A DNA stretch of 64,000 nucleotides from Clostridia bacterium (GCA_009929615.1 SAAB01000008.1:1-64000); one strand, 5' to 3'. Positions 44,237 to 54,064 are shown, counted from the stretch's first letter. Made by a program: numbers and translations. The notes: generated by a model from the sequence alone, not told the origin.

Positions 44237-44986
44237 TTATGAGTAACAAACCTCGTCCAAAAACAGTCCCTGAGGCGGCAGCGTGATGCCGGCCTTTTCC
44301 CGGTCCTTTGTCCGAAATACTTCATTAATCGAATCTATTTCTCTATCTCCGGTACCTATTTCCACAAGAGTTCCTGCCATAATACGTACCATATGATATA
44401 AGAAGCCGTTACCATCAAAAATCAAATCAATTTCCCTGTCCTTTACTTCAATCTCTATGCTGTTTACCGTGCGAATCGTTGATTTATTCGTCTTTTTCAC
44501 CGATGAAAAACCGATAAAATCATGTTCTCCCACCATTAAATCTGCTGCCTGTCTCATCAGTGTAAGGTCCAGTTTGTCAAAACAGTACCAGGTGTACTTT
44601 CGGTCAAAAACACAAGGCACATCCCCTGTAGCAATGCGATACACATATTTTTTTGACTTGGCATTTAACCGGCTGTGAAATCTTTCAGGCACATCTGATA
44701 CATAGAGTACCCCAATATCCTGTGGCAGATACCGATTCAGATAATATTTCATCTCCCAGCATTTCATTTCACTGTCTGTATGGAAATTGGCCACCTGGCC
44801 CCGAGCATGGACGCCCGCATCGGTACGTCCTGAACCGATAAGCTCTATCGGTTCTTCACACATCTTTGTAAGAACTTCCTCTAATTTCCCCTGAATGGTT
44901 GTTCCTGTATTTTTTTTACCCAGACGCTGCCATCCATCATAGCGTCCTCCATCATACTCCATAAGTAATTGAATATTTCTCTTCAT
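44237..44986 (-). CDS. truA: tRNA pseudouridine synthase A
   Basis: A 249-residue TruA, forming pseudouridine at tRNA positions 38-40. The catalytic aspartate lies in GSGRTDAGVHARGQVANF (about residues 50-67). Other family blocks are YDGGRYDGWQR, LNAKSKKYVYRI and GNGFLYHMVRIMAGTLVEIG. Length is normal. It precedes ptsI on the minus strand. Confidence 0.96.
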   Translation of the reverse strand: MKRNIQLLMEYDGGRYDGWQRLGKKNTGTTIQGKLEEVLTKMCEEPIELIGSGRTDAGVHARGQVANFHTDSEMKCWEMKYYLNRYLPQDIGVLYVSDVPERFHSRLNAKSKKYVYRIATGDVPCVFDRKYTWYCFDKLDLTLMRQAADLMVGEHDFIGFSSVKKTNKSTIRTVNSIEIEVKDREIDLIFDGNGFLYHMVRIMAGTLVEIGTGDREIDSINEVFRTKDREKAGITLPPQGLFLDEVCYS

Positions 44987-45020
44987 GATTTTCCCCTATT
45001 CTATTTTCTTCTATCCTAAC

Positions 45021-45060
45021 AAAAAGAGCAGGGTATGTCTATATTATGCAACATCCCTGC
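45021..45060 (-). terminator. terminator after the peptide ABC transporter operon
   Basis: Hairpin GCAGGGATGT...ACATACCCTGC (one bulge) followed on the minus strand by CTCTTTTTGTT, ten bases past the ATPase stop. Confidence 0.8.
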
Positions 45061-45070
45061 CCCAAATTAT

Positions 45071-46798
45071 TTATTGATATTTAAAACATTTTACCCAGTG
45101 TGGGTGTTCTTCATCCGCACCTATATTGATGCGTTCCGGCCGCTTTGTGTTGCAAACAGAACTTCTGGCTGTACATCTCTGATAGAAAGGACATCCTTCT
45201 CCCGACGCATCTTCCCTGCTCTGTTCCACATCTGTAATCTTCTGCTGCTTGCGTTCATCCGTTAAAATGGAATGGAACAGCAGCTGTGTATATGGATGTT
45301 TCGGGTCTTCATAAATCTCATCAACTTCTGCTTCTTCAACAATCTCGCCGAGATACATAACGATAACCCGGTTACAAAAATGCCGAACGATATTTAAGTC
45401 ATGGGATATAAAAAGGTAAGTGAGCTGATGGGTTCGATGTAAGTCCAACAGCAGATTCAGCACCTGGGACTGGACCGTTACATCCAATGCCGATACGGGT
45501 TCATCAGCCACAATAAACTTGGAATTTAAGATTAATGCCCCGCCAATACTAATTCTCTGGCGCTGTCCTCCGGACAATTCACTCGGATATCTGTCTGCAT
45601 AAGACGCATCCAAACCAACCTGTTCAAGCATTTGCTCTACCATAGCCTTACGCTTTGCTTTATCTCCAACCCCATGAACTTTTAGAGGTTCTTCCAGAAT
45701 CCATCCAATCTTCTTCATTGGATTTAAAGAACTGTAAGGGTCCTGAAAAATCAGCTGCGGGTGTTTTTCCCTAATATCCAAAGTTCCTGTATAATTCTTA
45801 TTCAAACCTACAATACATTTGGCAAGAGTAGATTTACCGCAGCCTGATTCTCCAACCAGACCTAAAATCTCTCCGCGTTTAATATAAAAATCCACATTCT
45901 GAAGAACGTGTTTATTCTCTTTCTTTCCAAACATTCCCCGGGCTTTGACCGAATAATAGGCATTCAGATTTTCCGCCTTCATGACAATCTCATCTTCTCT
46001 TGTGTCTTCCAAATTTCTTGGAATGGCTGCAATCAAATGCTTTGTATAATCATGCTTTGGATGATAAAGAACATCCTCCGTATAACCTGTTTCCACAATT
46101 TTTCCCTGATACATGACAATAACCTTCTGACAGATTTCCTTGACCACGTTTAAATCATGGGAAATAAATAAAATGGATGTATTCGCTTCCGCATGGATTT
46201 TCCTGAGAAGCTGCAGAATCTGAGCCTGTACGGTCACATCCAATGCCGTTGTCGGCTCATCGGCAATGAGCAGTTTCGGCCAGCAAATCATAGCCATGGC
46301 AATCATAACACGCTGCCTCATACCACCGGATAACTGGTGTGGATATTTCTCACAAAGCTCTTCCGGCTTCGGCAAACCTACATTCGCAAGTATCTCTACC
46401 GTCCGGCGATGAATTTCTTCATCGGGCATCGACGAATGAATCTTCAGGCTCTCACCAACCTGCCAGCCAATCTTTTTCACCGGATTCAGAGAAGTCATAG
46501 GCTCCTGAAAAACCATGGACATGTCATTTCCTTGAATCTGCGCCAGGTCCTCATCACTCATCTTCAGCAGGTCTTTTCCATTAAAAAGAATTTCCCCGCT
46601 CTGAATGGTGGCTTCCGGCTTTTCAAGGCCCATAATCGTCTGAACCGTCATACTTTTTCCGGAACCGGATTCTCCAACAATACCGATGATTTCACCGCTT
46701 CGAAGGGTAAAGCTTACGTTATCTACCACTGTATGCATCCCATTTTCTTCCGGAAAGCCAATGGTTAAATTTTTTACTTCTAAAAGTTTGTCACCCAT
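45071..46798 (-). CDS. double-domain peptide ABC transporter ATPase (DppD-DppF fusion)
   Basis: A 575-residue protein with two complete ABC domains, powering an oligopeptide/dipeptide importer. First domain: Walker A GESGSGKS (about residue 40), signature LSGGMRQRVMIAMA, Walker B LLIADEPTTALDV. Second domain: GESGCGKST (about residue 315), LSGGQRQRISIGGALI, FIVADEPVSALDV. A C-terminal oligopeptide extension with cysteines (GCPFYQRCTARSSVC) matches oligo_HPY-type tails that bind a 4Fe-4S cluster in DppD/OppD. The fused layout resembles GsiA. It is the last gene of the operon. Confidence 0.93.
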   Translation of the reverse strand: MGDKLLEVKNLTIGFPEENGMHTVVDNVSFTLRSGEIIGIVGESGSGKSMTVQTIMGLEKPEATIQSGEILFNGKDLLKMSDEDLAQIQGNDMSMVFQEPMTSLNPVKKIGWQVGESLKIHSSMPDEEIHRRTVEILANVGLPKPEELCEKYPHQLSGGMRQRVMIAMAMICWPKLLIADEPTTALDVTVQAQILQLLRKIHAEANTSILFISHDLNVVKEICQKVIVMYQGKIVETGYTEDVLYHPKHDYTKHLIAAIPRNLEDTREDEIVMKAENLNAYYSVKARGMFGKKENKHVLQNVDFYIKRGEILGLVGESGCGKSTLAKCIVGLNKNYTGTLDIREKHPQLIFQDPYSSLNPMKKIGWILEEPLKVHGVGDKAKRKAMVEQMLEQVGLDASYADRYPSELSGGQRQRISIGGALILNSKFIVADEPVSALDVTVQSQVLNLLLDLHRTHQLTYLFISHDLNIVRHFCNRVIVMYLGEIVEEAEVDEIYEDPKHPYTQLLFHSILTDERKQQKITDVEQSREDASGEGCPFYQRCTARSSVCNTKRPERINIGADEEHPHWVKCFKYQ

Positions 46799-46807
46799 TG
46801 CGTTCTC

Positions 46808-47617
46808 CTATCTCATCTGATGCACCCGAAGGCCTTCGCTAATCATACTGAATCCCAAAATAATCAGAACAATCATTATTCCGGGGAATATAGCGGACCA
46901 AGGGGCTGTCTGCAAATAGGACTGGGCATCTGAAAGCATCAGTCCAAGACTCGGTTCCGGCGGCTGAACCCCCAGACCCAGATAACTCATACTGGCCTCT
47001 GCCAATACAGCATTATTAAAACCTACAGTTGCCGATGTCAGCATACTGACCATGGCATTTGGCAGAATATGAACAAAAATAATTCTTAATTTGCCGGCGC
47101 CAAGCACCTGCGCACTTTTTACAAATTCTAATTCTTTATATCGAATAATTTCACTTCGTACAATTCTGGCAAAACTCGGAATAAACAATATTCCCAAAGC
47201 CAGAATAATATTATTCTTTCCCGGTCCTAAAAGACTGATAAAAATCAGTGCCAGAAGAATACTTGGGAAAGCACTTAACGCATCATTCAGACGCATAATA
47301 ATTTCATCCAGCCAGTCCCCGAAAAAGCCGGTAATCGCACCGATAATCGTTCCGCAGACAACACCTATTACCACCGTGCATAAGGCTACGAAACAAGTCG
47401 TTCCCATGCCGTTCATAATCCTGCTCAGGATATCTCTGCCGAAATTATCATTGCCAAAGGGATGCGCCAGGGATGGGCCTGCATTTCTCAGCATCGCATT
47501 CATATCTGTTGGTCCATAGGGTGTCCAGAAATGCCCGATAACTGCCATCAGAATAACCAATGTCGTCAGAATTAATCCGATGGTTAAATTATAATTCCAT
47601 TTCTTTTTCTTCATCAT
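46808..47617 (-). CDS. peptide ABC transporter permease (DppC-like)
   Basis: A 269-residue inner-membrane permease with about six helices and the EAA-type cytoplasmic loop at GAGKLRIIFVHILPN (about residues 173-187). The N-terminal OppC_N segment is short. The start ATG ATG follows AGGAG. It pairs with the DppB-like permease six bases upstream to form the channel of the importer. Confidence 0.92.
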   Translation of the reverse strand: MMKKKKWNYNLTIGLILTTLVILMAVIGHFWTPYGPTDMNAMLRNAGPSLAHPFGNDNFGRDILSRIMNGMGTTCFVALCTVVIGVVCGTIIGAITGFFGDWLDEIIMRLNDALSAFPSILLALIFISLLGPGKNNIILALGILFIPSFARIVRSEIIRYKELEFVKSAQVLGAGKLRIIFVHILPNAMVSMLTSATVGFNNAVLAEASMSYLGLGVQPPEPSLGLMLSDAQSYLQTAPWSAIFPGIMIVLIILGFSMISEGLRVHQMR

Positions 47618-47623
47618 GTGCTC

Positions 47624-48595
47624 CTATTCTGTCCGCACCCTTGGGTCCACAAACTGATACAGCATATCTACAATAAAATTAATAACAATGACAAGCACTG
47701 TAATGTAAAGAACAACAGCCTGTACAATCGGATAATCTCTGTTTGTTATGGCCGTTACCAGAAGCCGTCCCATGCCGGTGACATTAAACACCTGTTCCAC
47801 CACAATACTGCCTGCAAGAATCTCAGCGGCTACCATGGCGATAAATGTAATAACGGGAATCAGTGCATTCTGAAAAACGTGTATATATAATACTTTTTTC
47901 GTGCGGTTTCCTTTACTGTAAGCCGTACGAACATAGTCTTTTTTCACTTCACTAAGTACAGAATTTCTTAAAAACTTCACAACCATGGCAATCTTTGGAA
48001 TAGCGATGGCAATGGCCGGAAAAATCAGATACTGTAAACATCTGCCCAGATTCTCCTGAGGCATGACAAATTTACCCGGCTGGAAAAATTTAAGAATCAA
48101 TCCAAAAAAGAAAGTTATAATCATTCCCAGAAAGAAAGCAGGAATCGCCATCGTTATCTGGGTAAGCATATTAATCAAAGTATCTATCCAGGTTCCCTCT
48201 TTTCTCGCCGAAACAATGCCCAGCGGAATGGCCAGAACCAAAATAATAATAAAAGACATTACCGCCAAAAGGACGGTTACCGGAAGTCTCTGGTTTAAAA
48301 GGCTGCTTACCGGAACACCATCATACTGATAGGATTCACCAAAATCACCGGATAAAGCCCCTTTAAGCCATGACACATAGCGCTCAGGCAGGGGCTTATT
48401 CAGCCCCATCTCTTCCCTGAGAGCTTCAACCCGTTCCGGCGTTGCCGACGGTCCGAGCTTTGTTGTTGCAATATCCCCCGGAATGACAGAAAAGGCCACA
48501 AAAGTGACCATGGATACAAGTAACAAAGTTATAATGAGAGTTATTATTTTTTTTAGCATGTATTTCATGGTTTGTTTTGTGCCCTTTCTGCTCAT
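47624..48595 (-). CDS. peptide ABC transporter permease (DppB-like)
   Basis: A 323-residue permease with six predicted helices. The N-terminal helix LLVSMVTFVAFSVIPGDIA and the loop EALREEMGLNKPLPERYVSWLKGALSGDFGESY are typical of DppB/OppB. The EAA loop is at YSKGNRTKKVLYIHVFQNALIPVI (split between helices). A start nine codons later (48568) is also possible, as neither has a strong ribosome site. It lies 16 bases after the binding-protein gene. Confidence 0.92.
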   Translation of the reverse strand: MSRKGTKQTMKYMLKKIITLIITLLLVSMVTFVAFSVIPGDIATTKLGPSATPERVEALREEMGLNKPLPERYVSWLKGALSGDFGESYQYDGVPVSSLLNQRLPVTVLLAVMSFIIILVLAIPLGIVSARKEGTWIDTLINMLTQITMAIPAFFLGMIITFFFGLILKFFQPGKFVMPQENLGRCLQYLIFPAIAIAIPKIAMVVKFLRNSVLSEVKKDYVRTAYSKGNRTKKVLYIHVFQNALIPVITFIAMVAAEILAGSIVVEQVFNVTGMGRLLVTAITNRDYPIVQAVVLYITVLVIVINFIVDMLYQFVDPRVRTE

Positions 48596-48611
48596 CCTGA
48601 GATGAGATTAT

Positions 48612-50189
48612 TTATTCAGTAAAATATACCAGTGCCATATCCTGGGCTGCACATGGATAGAATACATATCCAGCCAGTTTTTCATTTACGGCTACAAGGT
48701 TTGCCGGATCCTGTACATAGATGGATGCAGCATCTTCTGCCAGAATCATCTGGCATTCTTTATAAAGTTTAACTTTTTCCTCATCATCAATAGATGCCAT
48801 AGCATCTGTATATGCTTTATCAAAATCAGCATTGTTATAATTTGTGAAGTTGTTGGATGCTGTACTTAAGTTTTTAGCTAACCAGCTGCTTGGAGATAAT
48901 GTACCATCTACAGCAACAACCGTTGCTTCATAATCACGTCCAACATAAACCTGATCATACCATGTAGAGAATTCTACAGTATTAATCTGTGCTGTAATAC
49001 CGATTTCTTTCAGATTTTCAACGATAACCTGAGCTGTGCTCTCATGTGGTGCATAGTTATTAGGTACGGTAATTGTAAATTCAAAACCGTCACCATAACC
49101 TGCTTCTGTAAGAAGAGCTTTCGCTTTCTCTAAATCTCTGGAATATACAGTTTCTGTTTCTTCGTTATAATATTTCTTAAATGCTGGAATCATATTCGTT
49201 CCAATCAGATGACTCTTGCCGCCGAAAAGAAAATCATTAATCATATCTTTATCTACAGCATAAGCTAAAGCCTGACGTACTCTGACATCGTTAAAAGGTT
49301 CTACAGCATTATTCAGGAACATACCCTGAACATAGTTTACACTGCCTTCCATGATGTTAAAGCCACTGCTCAATGTTTCAGCCTGATCTACAGTCAGATA
49401 CTGGTATACATCCAGTGAACCTGCCTGAAGTTCTGTTAAAGCAGTATCTGCATCAGCAACAATCTTAAATTCGACTTTATCCAGATATGGAAGTTCTGCA
49501 TTCCAGTAACCTTCATAAGCTTCTACAACAAAGCTCTGGCCCGGTGTAAAAGATACGAATTTAAAAGGACCTGTGCCGATTGGCTGAGTTTCAAAATTAG
49601 CTTCGTTACTCTGCGGAAGAATAGCCAGTGTCAGTGCGGAAAGGAATTCGGAATTTCCTTCTTTTAAATGCACTTCAACGGTCTTATCATCAACAACATC
49701 CACACTCTCTAAATTAGAAAATGCGGAGGATTCACCCTGAATCTCCGCATAGCGTTCAATCGAATATTTAATATCTTCCGTGGTGACTGCTGAGCCATCG
49801 TGGAAGGTGATTCCATCTCTCAATGTAAAGGTATAAACCTTTGCATCATCTGAAACCGTATACTCGCTTGCAACTGCAGGTATAAGGTCTCCGTTCTGAT
49901 CAGCCTTTACAAGGCCTTCAAAGACATTGAATAAAACTTCCTTAGTTCCTGCGTACGCCATTTTGTGCGGGTCAAGACTATCCAAATCCTGAGCGATACC
50001 AACGGTTACTTCGCCGCCTTTTACAGCCGCTCCGCCAGCCTGTGCCTCAGTTTCTGTGGTCGTTGTTTCCGAAGAGTTCTTACTCTCTGCTGAAGCCTCG
50101 CCTCCCTTGCCGCCTCCACATGCGCAGAGTGCAACAGATACTACAAGTGTCATTACGCCTAAAAGAATCTTATTTGTTCTTTTTTTCAT
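48612..50189 (-). CDS. peptide ABC transporter substrate-binding lipoprotein
   Basis: A 525-residue family 5 extracellular solute-binding protein. The lipoprotein signal ends at ALCACGGG with the lipidated cysteine at about residue 24, followed by a Ser/Thr/Glu-rich linker. The family signature region is TFTLRDGITFHDGSAVTTEDIKYSIERY, with PIGTGPFKFVSF and VRQALAYAVDKDMI further on. It captures peptides (or nickel/other ligands, which cannot be ruled out) and is the first gene of the four-gene import operon. It is divergent from oligoendopeptidase F, which fits peptide use. Confidence 0.92.
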   Translation of the reverse strand: MKKRTNKILLGVMTLVVSVALCACGGGKGGEASAESKNSSETTTTETEAQAGGAAVKGGEVTVGIAQDLDSLDPHKMAYAGTKEVLFNVFEGLVKADQNGDLIPAVASEYTVSDDAKVYTFTLRDGITFHDGSAVTTEDIKYSIERYAEIQGESSAFSNLESVDVVDDKTVEVHLKEGNSEFLSALTLAILPQSNEANFETQPIGTGPFKFVSFTPGQSFVVEAYEGYWNAELPYLDKVEFKIVADADTALTELQAGSLDVYQYLTVDQAETLSSGFNIMEGSVNYVQGMFLNNAVEPFNDVRVRQALAYAVDKDMINDFLFGGKSHLIGTNMIPAFKKYYNEETETVYSRDLEKAKALLTEAGYGDGFEFTITVPNNYAPHESTAQVIVENLKEIGITAQINTVEFSTWYDQVYVGRDYEATVVAVDGTLSPSSWLAKNLSTASNNFTNYNNADFDKAYTDAMASIDDEEKVKLYKECQMILAEDAASIYVQDPANLVAVNEKLAGYVFYPCAAQDMALVYFTE

Positions 50190-50278
50190 AATTGTCTCCC
50201 TCTCAATTAAGTAATTGCTCTCATTATTAAATTGTCCCCCTCATTTTATACGATTGATAAAAAAAAATCAATGGATTA

Positions 50279-50307
50279 TTGATAAAAATACAAGAATTTA
50301 TTATACT
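50279..50307 (+). promoter_or_regulatory. promoter of the oligoendopeptidase F gene
   Basis: -35 TTGATA (50279-50284) and -10 TATACT (50302-50307), 17 bases apart. Just upstream ATTGAT (50253-50258) and ATCAAT (50267-50272) flank an A-run in the divergent control region; a weaker TATAAA at 50245-50250 may serve the transporter operon. Confidence 0.65.
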
Positions 50308-50332
50308 TGAAACATTAAAAGGAGGTCATACT

Positions 50333-52135
50333 ATGACAGAAACAAACAGACTACCATTACGCTCCGATGTAGAAACTCAAAATACATGGGATTTATCCCC
50401 CCTTTTTGCCGATGAATCTGCTTTTCAGGCGGCTTTTAAAAGTGCAGTTGAAGCCATCCCTGTTTTAGCTGACTGGCGTGGACAAATCACCAAATCCGCA
50501 AAAAACCTGTTGGACTATCTCGTTGAAAAAGACCGTCAGGCTTTGAATATTGATGCCCTTTACAGTTACGCTTTTCAAATGTCCGACCAGGATACGGGAA
50601 ATACCCGGGCTCAGGCCATGAAGGACCAGGCTCTAGGCCTTTATACCCGCTTTTTCTCAGCTATATCCTGGGAATCACCGGAAATTCTGACTTTAACACC
50701 CGAAGTTTTGAAAAACTACTATATAGAAGAAACAGGTCTTGAAAATTATCGTCACTTCCTTGAAGACACCCTCAGACAGAAGCCCCATACTCTTTCTGCT
50801 CCTGAAGAAGAAATACTGTCTCTGAGTGCGGATATGAGCTATGGTCCTCAGACAATTTTTAATATTTTTAATAACGCAGATTTGCATTTTCCCTCCATTG
50901 ATGACGGGTCAGGTAATCTCGTAGAAATCACCCATGGACGTTTTATCACCCTGATGGAAAGTTCCAACCGTCAGGTCCGCAAAGACGCTTTTATGGGGCT
51001 TTATCACACCTATGAGTCCTTCAAAAACACCCTGGCTGCCACCTATAGTGCCAACGTCAAAAAGGAACTCTTTTTTACCAAAACAAGAAAATACGCTTCA
51101 ACTATGGAAGCTCATCTGGATAACCACAATATTCCAACCACAGTTTATACCAGCCTCATTGATACGGTTCATGAATATTTGCCTGCCATGTACCGCTATG
51201 TCGAGCTGAGAAAAAAACTTTTAAATTTGGATGAACTTCATATGTATGATGTTTATACACCTATTGTTCACTATGATTCTCCGTATATTCCTTTTGGAAA
51301 AGCCAAAGATATGGTCCTTGACGGTCTTGTTCCATTGGGGCAGGATTATCTGGATAAACTTAAGGAAGGTTTTGACAACCGTTGGATAGATGTCTACGAA
51401 AATCAAGGTAAACGCAGCGGTGCCTATTCCACCTGTGTTTATGGCACCCACCCTTATGTACTATTAAACTATCAGGGAAATCTGGACAATGTTTTCACTC
51501 TGGCACATGAGATGGGCCATTCTCTCCATTCCTGTTATACAAACGAAAACCAGACCTATGTGAATTCCAACTATAATATTTTCGTAGCTGAAATTGCCTC
51601 TACCTGTAATGAATACCTGCTTATCAGCCATTTGCTTGAAACTTCGGAAAGTAAAGAAGAAAAGGCTTACCTGTTAAATCATCTGATGGACCAGTTCAAA
51701 GGAACCCTCTTCCGCCAGACCATGTTTGCTGAATTTGAAAAGATAACCCACGAAAAAGAAGCTGCCGGAGAACCTTTGACTTGTGATGTTTTATGCAGTA
51801 TCTACAAAGAATTAAATCAGCTTTACTTTGGAGAAAACATGGTCATAGATGATGAAATTGCCATGGAATGGGCAAGAATCCCCCATTTTTACAGCCCATT
51901 TTATGTTTATCAGTATGCCACCGGCATCTCTGCCGCTATTGCTTTCGGCACAAAAATCCTTGCAAAGGAACCGGGTGCTCTGGAAAATTACAAAAAATTT
52001 CTGAGCAGTGGATGCTCTGTAGACTGCATGGATTTGCTCAAAGACTGTGGTGTAGATATGACAACCGGGGAGCCTGTAAAGGCCGCTCTTAAGGTTTTTG
52101 AGAGTGCTATTGATAAATTGATTGAAATTTTTTGA
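50333..52135 (+). CDS. pepF: oligoendopeptidase F
   Basis: A 600-residue M3-family zinc metallopeptidase cutting short peptides. The start at 50333 follows AAAGGAGG; the open frame begins 18 codons earlier without support. The zinc motif is LAHEMGHSLHS (about residues 388-398), with the third ligand in NIFVAEIASTCNEYL. No signal peptide is present, so it is cytoplasmic. Divergent from a peptide importer, it plausibly digests imported peptides. Confidence 0.95.
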   Translation: MTETNRLPLRSDVETQNTWDLSPLFADESAFQAAFKSAVEAIPVLADWRGQITKSAKNLLDYLVEKDRQALNIDALYSYAFQMSDQDTGNTRAQAMKDQALGLYTRFFSAISWESPEILTLTPEVLKNYYIEETGLENYRHFLEDTLRQKPHTLSAPEEEILSLSADMSYGPQTIFNIFNNADLHFPSIDDGSGNLVEITHGRFITLMESSNRQVRKDAFMGLYHTYESFKNTLAATYSANVKKELFFTKTRKYASTMEAHLDNHNIPTTVYTSLIDTVHEYLPAMYRYVELRKKLLNLDELHMYDVYTPIVHYDSPYIPFGKAKDMVLDGLVPLGQDYLDKLKEGFDNRWIDVYENQGKRSGAYSTCVYGTHPYVLLNYQGNLDNVFTLAHEMGHSLHSCYTNENQTYVNSNYNIFVAEIASTCNEYLLISHLLETSESKEEKAYLLNHLMDQFKGTLFRQTMFAEFEKITHEKEAAGEPLTCDVLCSIYKELNQLYFGENMVIDDEIAMEWARIPHFYSPFYVYQYATGISAAIAFGTKILAKEPGALENYKKFLSSGCSVDCMDLLKDCGVDMTTGEPVKAALKVFESAIDKLIEIF

Positions 52136-52192
52136 AATGTGTTGGAAATTTTGTAAGATTTTACCAAAGATAAAATTTTTATAAATTTTTGA

Positions 52193-52285
52193 TTGACTTT
52201 CCTCATTTTGGGAATATAATAAAACACATATTAAGACAAAGATGTCTTCAGATGGAACCAACCATCTTGAAGGCATCTTTTTTTT
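52193..52285 (+). promoter_or_regulatory. promoter and leader terminator (putative attenuator) upstream of the P-II gene
   Basis: -35 TTGACT (52193-52198) and -10 TATAAT (52215-52220) have a 16-base spacer. Some ten bases after the likely start point a hairpin AAGAC-AAAGAT-GTCTT (52233-52248) overlaps the 5' arm of a strong terminator hairpin, AAAGATG...CATCTTT with inner AGATGG/CCATCT, followed by eight T (to 52285). The two are mutually exclusive. The first loop has A at position 1 and G at position 4, the pattern read by ANTAR antiterminators; the terminator's own apical loop (AACCAA) does not. A further hairpin TCCGAAA/TTTCGGA follows at 52293-52309. Confidence 0.65.
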
Positions 52286-52353
52286 GTTTTAATCCGAAAC
52301 ATTTTCGGACAATCAAAAAAACATCTTTAAATTAAAATCGAGGAGGAAATCGT

Positions 52354-52692
52354 ATGAAAAAGTTGGAAATGGTCATCAAACCTGAAAAACTGGAAAGTTT
52401 AAAAGCTATACTTGATGATTGTCAGGCAAACGGTGTCATGATTACAAACATTATGGGTTATGGTAATCAGAAAGGTTACACCCAGATGTATCGCGGTACT
52501 ACATATTCCGTCAATCTCTTACCTAAGGTTAAAGTTGAAACGGTGGTGCCTGAAGATATTGCTGAAAAGATTATTGAAAAAGTAGTTGCTAAGATTACTA
52601 CAGGTAATTACGGCGATGGTAAAATTTTCGTTTATGAAGTTGTTGACGCAGTTCGTATTCGTACAGGCGAACGTGGCGAAGAAGCTCTTTAA
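52354..52692 (+). CDS. glnK: P-II family nitrogen regulatory protein
   Basis: A 112-residue P-II signal protein, sensing 2-oxoglutarate and ATP/ADP and blocking the ammonium channel. The N-terminal strand KKLEMVIKPEKLESLKAIL and the T-loop GYGNQKGYTQMYRGTTYSVNLLPKV fit the family; Tyr51 at the T-loop tip is the residue modified in uridylylated homologues. The B-loop TGNYGDGKIFVYEV binds nucleotide. It has RBS GAGGAGG and precedes amt by 47 bases, the classical glnK-amtB pairing. Confidence 0.93.
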   Translation: MKKLEMVIKPEKLESLKAILDDCQANGVMITNIMGYGNQKGYTQMYRGTTYSVNLLPKVKVETVVPEDIAEKIIEKVVAKITTGNYGDGKIFVYEVVDAVRIRTGERGEEAL

Positions 52693-52739
52693 AATTTTAA
52701 CGCAGATTATATTTACTCAGAAAAAGGAGGCTATACATT

Positions 52740-53981
52740 ATGGAATATAATTTATTAGATATTGTGTGGACAATGCTGGCAGCATGTCTCGTTTACTTCA
52801 TGCAGGCCGGCTTCGCTATGGTAGAAACTGGTTTTACCCGTGCAAAAAATGCAGGTAACATCGTTATGAAGAATATGATGGACTTCGTTATTGGTTCTAT
52901 CGCATTTTTCCTTATCGGTTTTGCACTGATGTTTGGTCAGGGCAATGGATTCATTGGTTTATCCGGTTTCTTTAACCCTTACGGATTAGAAGCTTCCCTT
53001 CAGTCCGAACTCGGAATTGCACTTCCAATCGGTGTGTTCATGATTTTCCACACTGTATTCTGTGCAACCGCAGCTACTATCGTTTCCGGTGCAATGGCTG
53101 AACGTACAAAATTCTCAGCTTACTTAGCTTACAGTGCTTGTATCAGTATTTTCATTTACCCAATCACAGGTCACTGGATTTGGGGCGGCGGCTGGTTAAG
53201 TTCTATCGGTTTCCATGATTTTGCCGGTTCTACAGCAGTTCACTCCGTTGGTGGATGGTGTGCATTAATCGGTGCTGCAATCCTCGGACCTCGTATTGGA
53301 AAATACCGTGCTGACGGCAAACCAAATGCTATTCCAGGACACAGCTTACCACTCGGTGCTTTAGGAACATTTATTCTCTGGTTCTGCTGGTTTGGTTTCA
53401 ACTGTGGTTCCACTACAGCTGCTACAACAGCACTTGGTGACATTGCTATGACAACAAACCTTGCAGCAGCCGCTTCAACATTAGTCGCTCTGTTCTTCAC
53501 ATGGGTTCGTTACGGAAAACCAGATGTTTCCATGACTATGAATGGTGCTTTGGCAGGTCTTGTAGGTGTTACTGCCGGTTGTGATATCGTATCCAACTAT
53601 GGTGCTCTTGCAATTGGTGTTATCTGTGGTTTCGCTGTTGTACTTGTTGTTGAATTTGTAGACCGTGTTCTTAAAATTGATGACCCTGTTGGTGCAACCG
53701 GAGTTCACTGGGCATGTGGTATGCTCGGTACTGTTTTAACTGGTGTATTTGCTAAAAGTTCTGTACTCGAAGAGTATGGCATGAGCCGTATCCAGTTCAT
53801 CGGAATCGAAGCTCTCGGTGTTGCTGCTGTCGGTGCATTTACCGCAGTTATGGCCTTCATTATCTTCAAGGTTATTGATAAAACCATTGGCTTACGTGTT
53901 AGTGAACAGGAAGAACTTGATGGTTTGGATACACATGAACATGGCAGCAGTGCATACGCTGATTTCCAGATTAAGATGTAA
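52740..53981 (+). CDS. amt: ammonium transporter
   Basis: A 413-residue Amt/MEP/Rh channel with 11 predicted membrane helices. Recognisable blocks are FFMQAGFAMVETGFTRAKNAGNIVMKNMMDF (split), GHWIWGGGWLSSIGFHDFAGSTAVHSVGGWCALIGA with the first pore histidine region, and GVHWACGMLGTVLTGVFA with the second. The short C-terminal tail includes DGLDTHEHGSSAY. It is controlled by the P-II protein encoded just upstream. Confidence 0.95.
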   Translation: MEYNLLDIVWTMLAACLVYFMQAGFAMVETGFTRAKNAGNIVMKNMMDFVIGSIAFFLIGFALMFGQGNGFIGLSGFFNPYGLEASLQSELGIALPIGVFMIFHTVFCATAATIVSGAMAERTKFSAYLAYSACISIFIYPITGHWIWGGGWLSSIGFHDFAGSTAVHSVGGWCALIGAAILGPRIGKYRADGKPNAIPGHSLPLGALGTFILWFCWFGFNCGSTTAATTALGDIAMTTNLAAAASTLVALFFTWVRYGKPDVSMTMNGALAGLVGVTAGCDIVSNYGALAIGVICGFAVVLVVEFVDRVLKIDDPVGATGVHWACGMLGTVLTGVFAKSSVLEEYGMSRIQFIGIEALGVAAVGAFTAVMAFIIFKVIDKTIGLRVSEQEELDGLDTHEHGSSAYADFQIKM

Positions 53982-54027
53982 TTCAACTTTACCAATCCCT
54001 TTTAAACTTATATATATACATACAAAA

Positions 54028-54064
54028 AATAAGACCCGCATCTCCCCCGCGGGTCTTATTTTTT
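54028..54064 (+). terminator. terminator after amt
   Basis: AATAAGACCCGC / GCGGGTCTTATT, a 12-bp perfect stem with a 9-base loop and T-run. Confidence 0.9.

Noticed and set aside
47091-47519. Open frame of 142 codons on the plus strand
   Set aside because: Antisense to the DppC-like permease, no start context.
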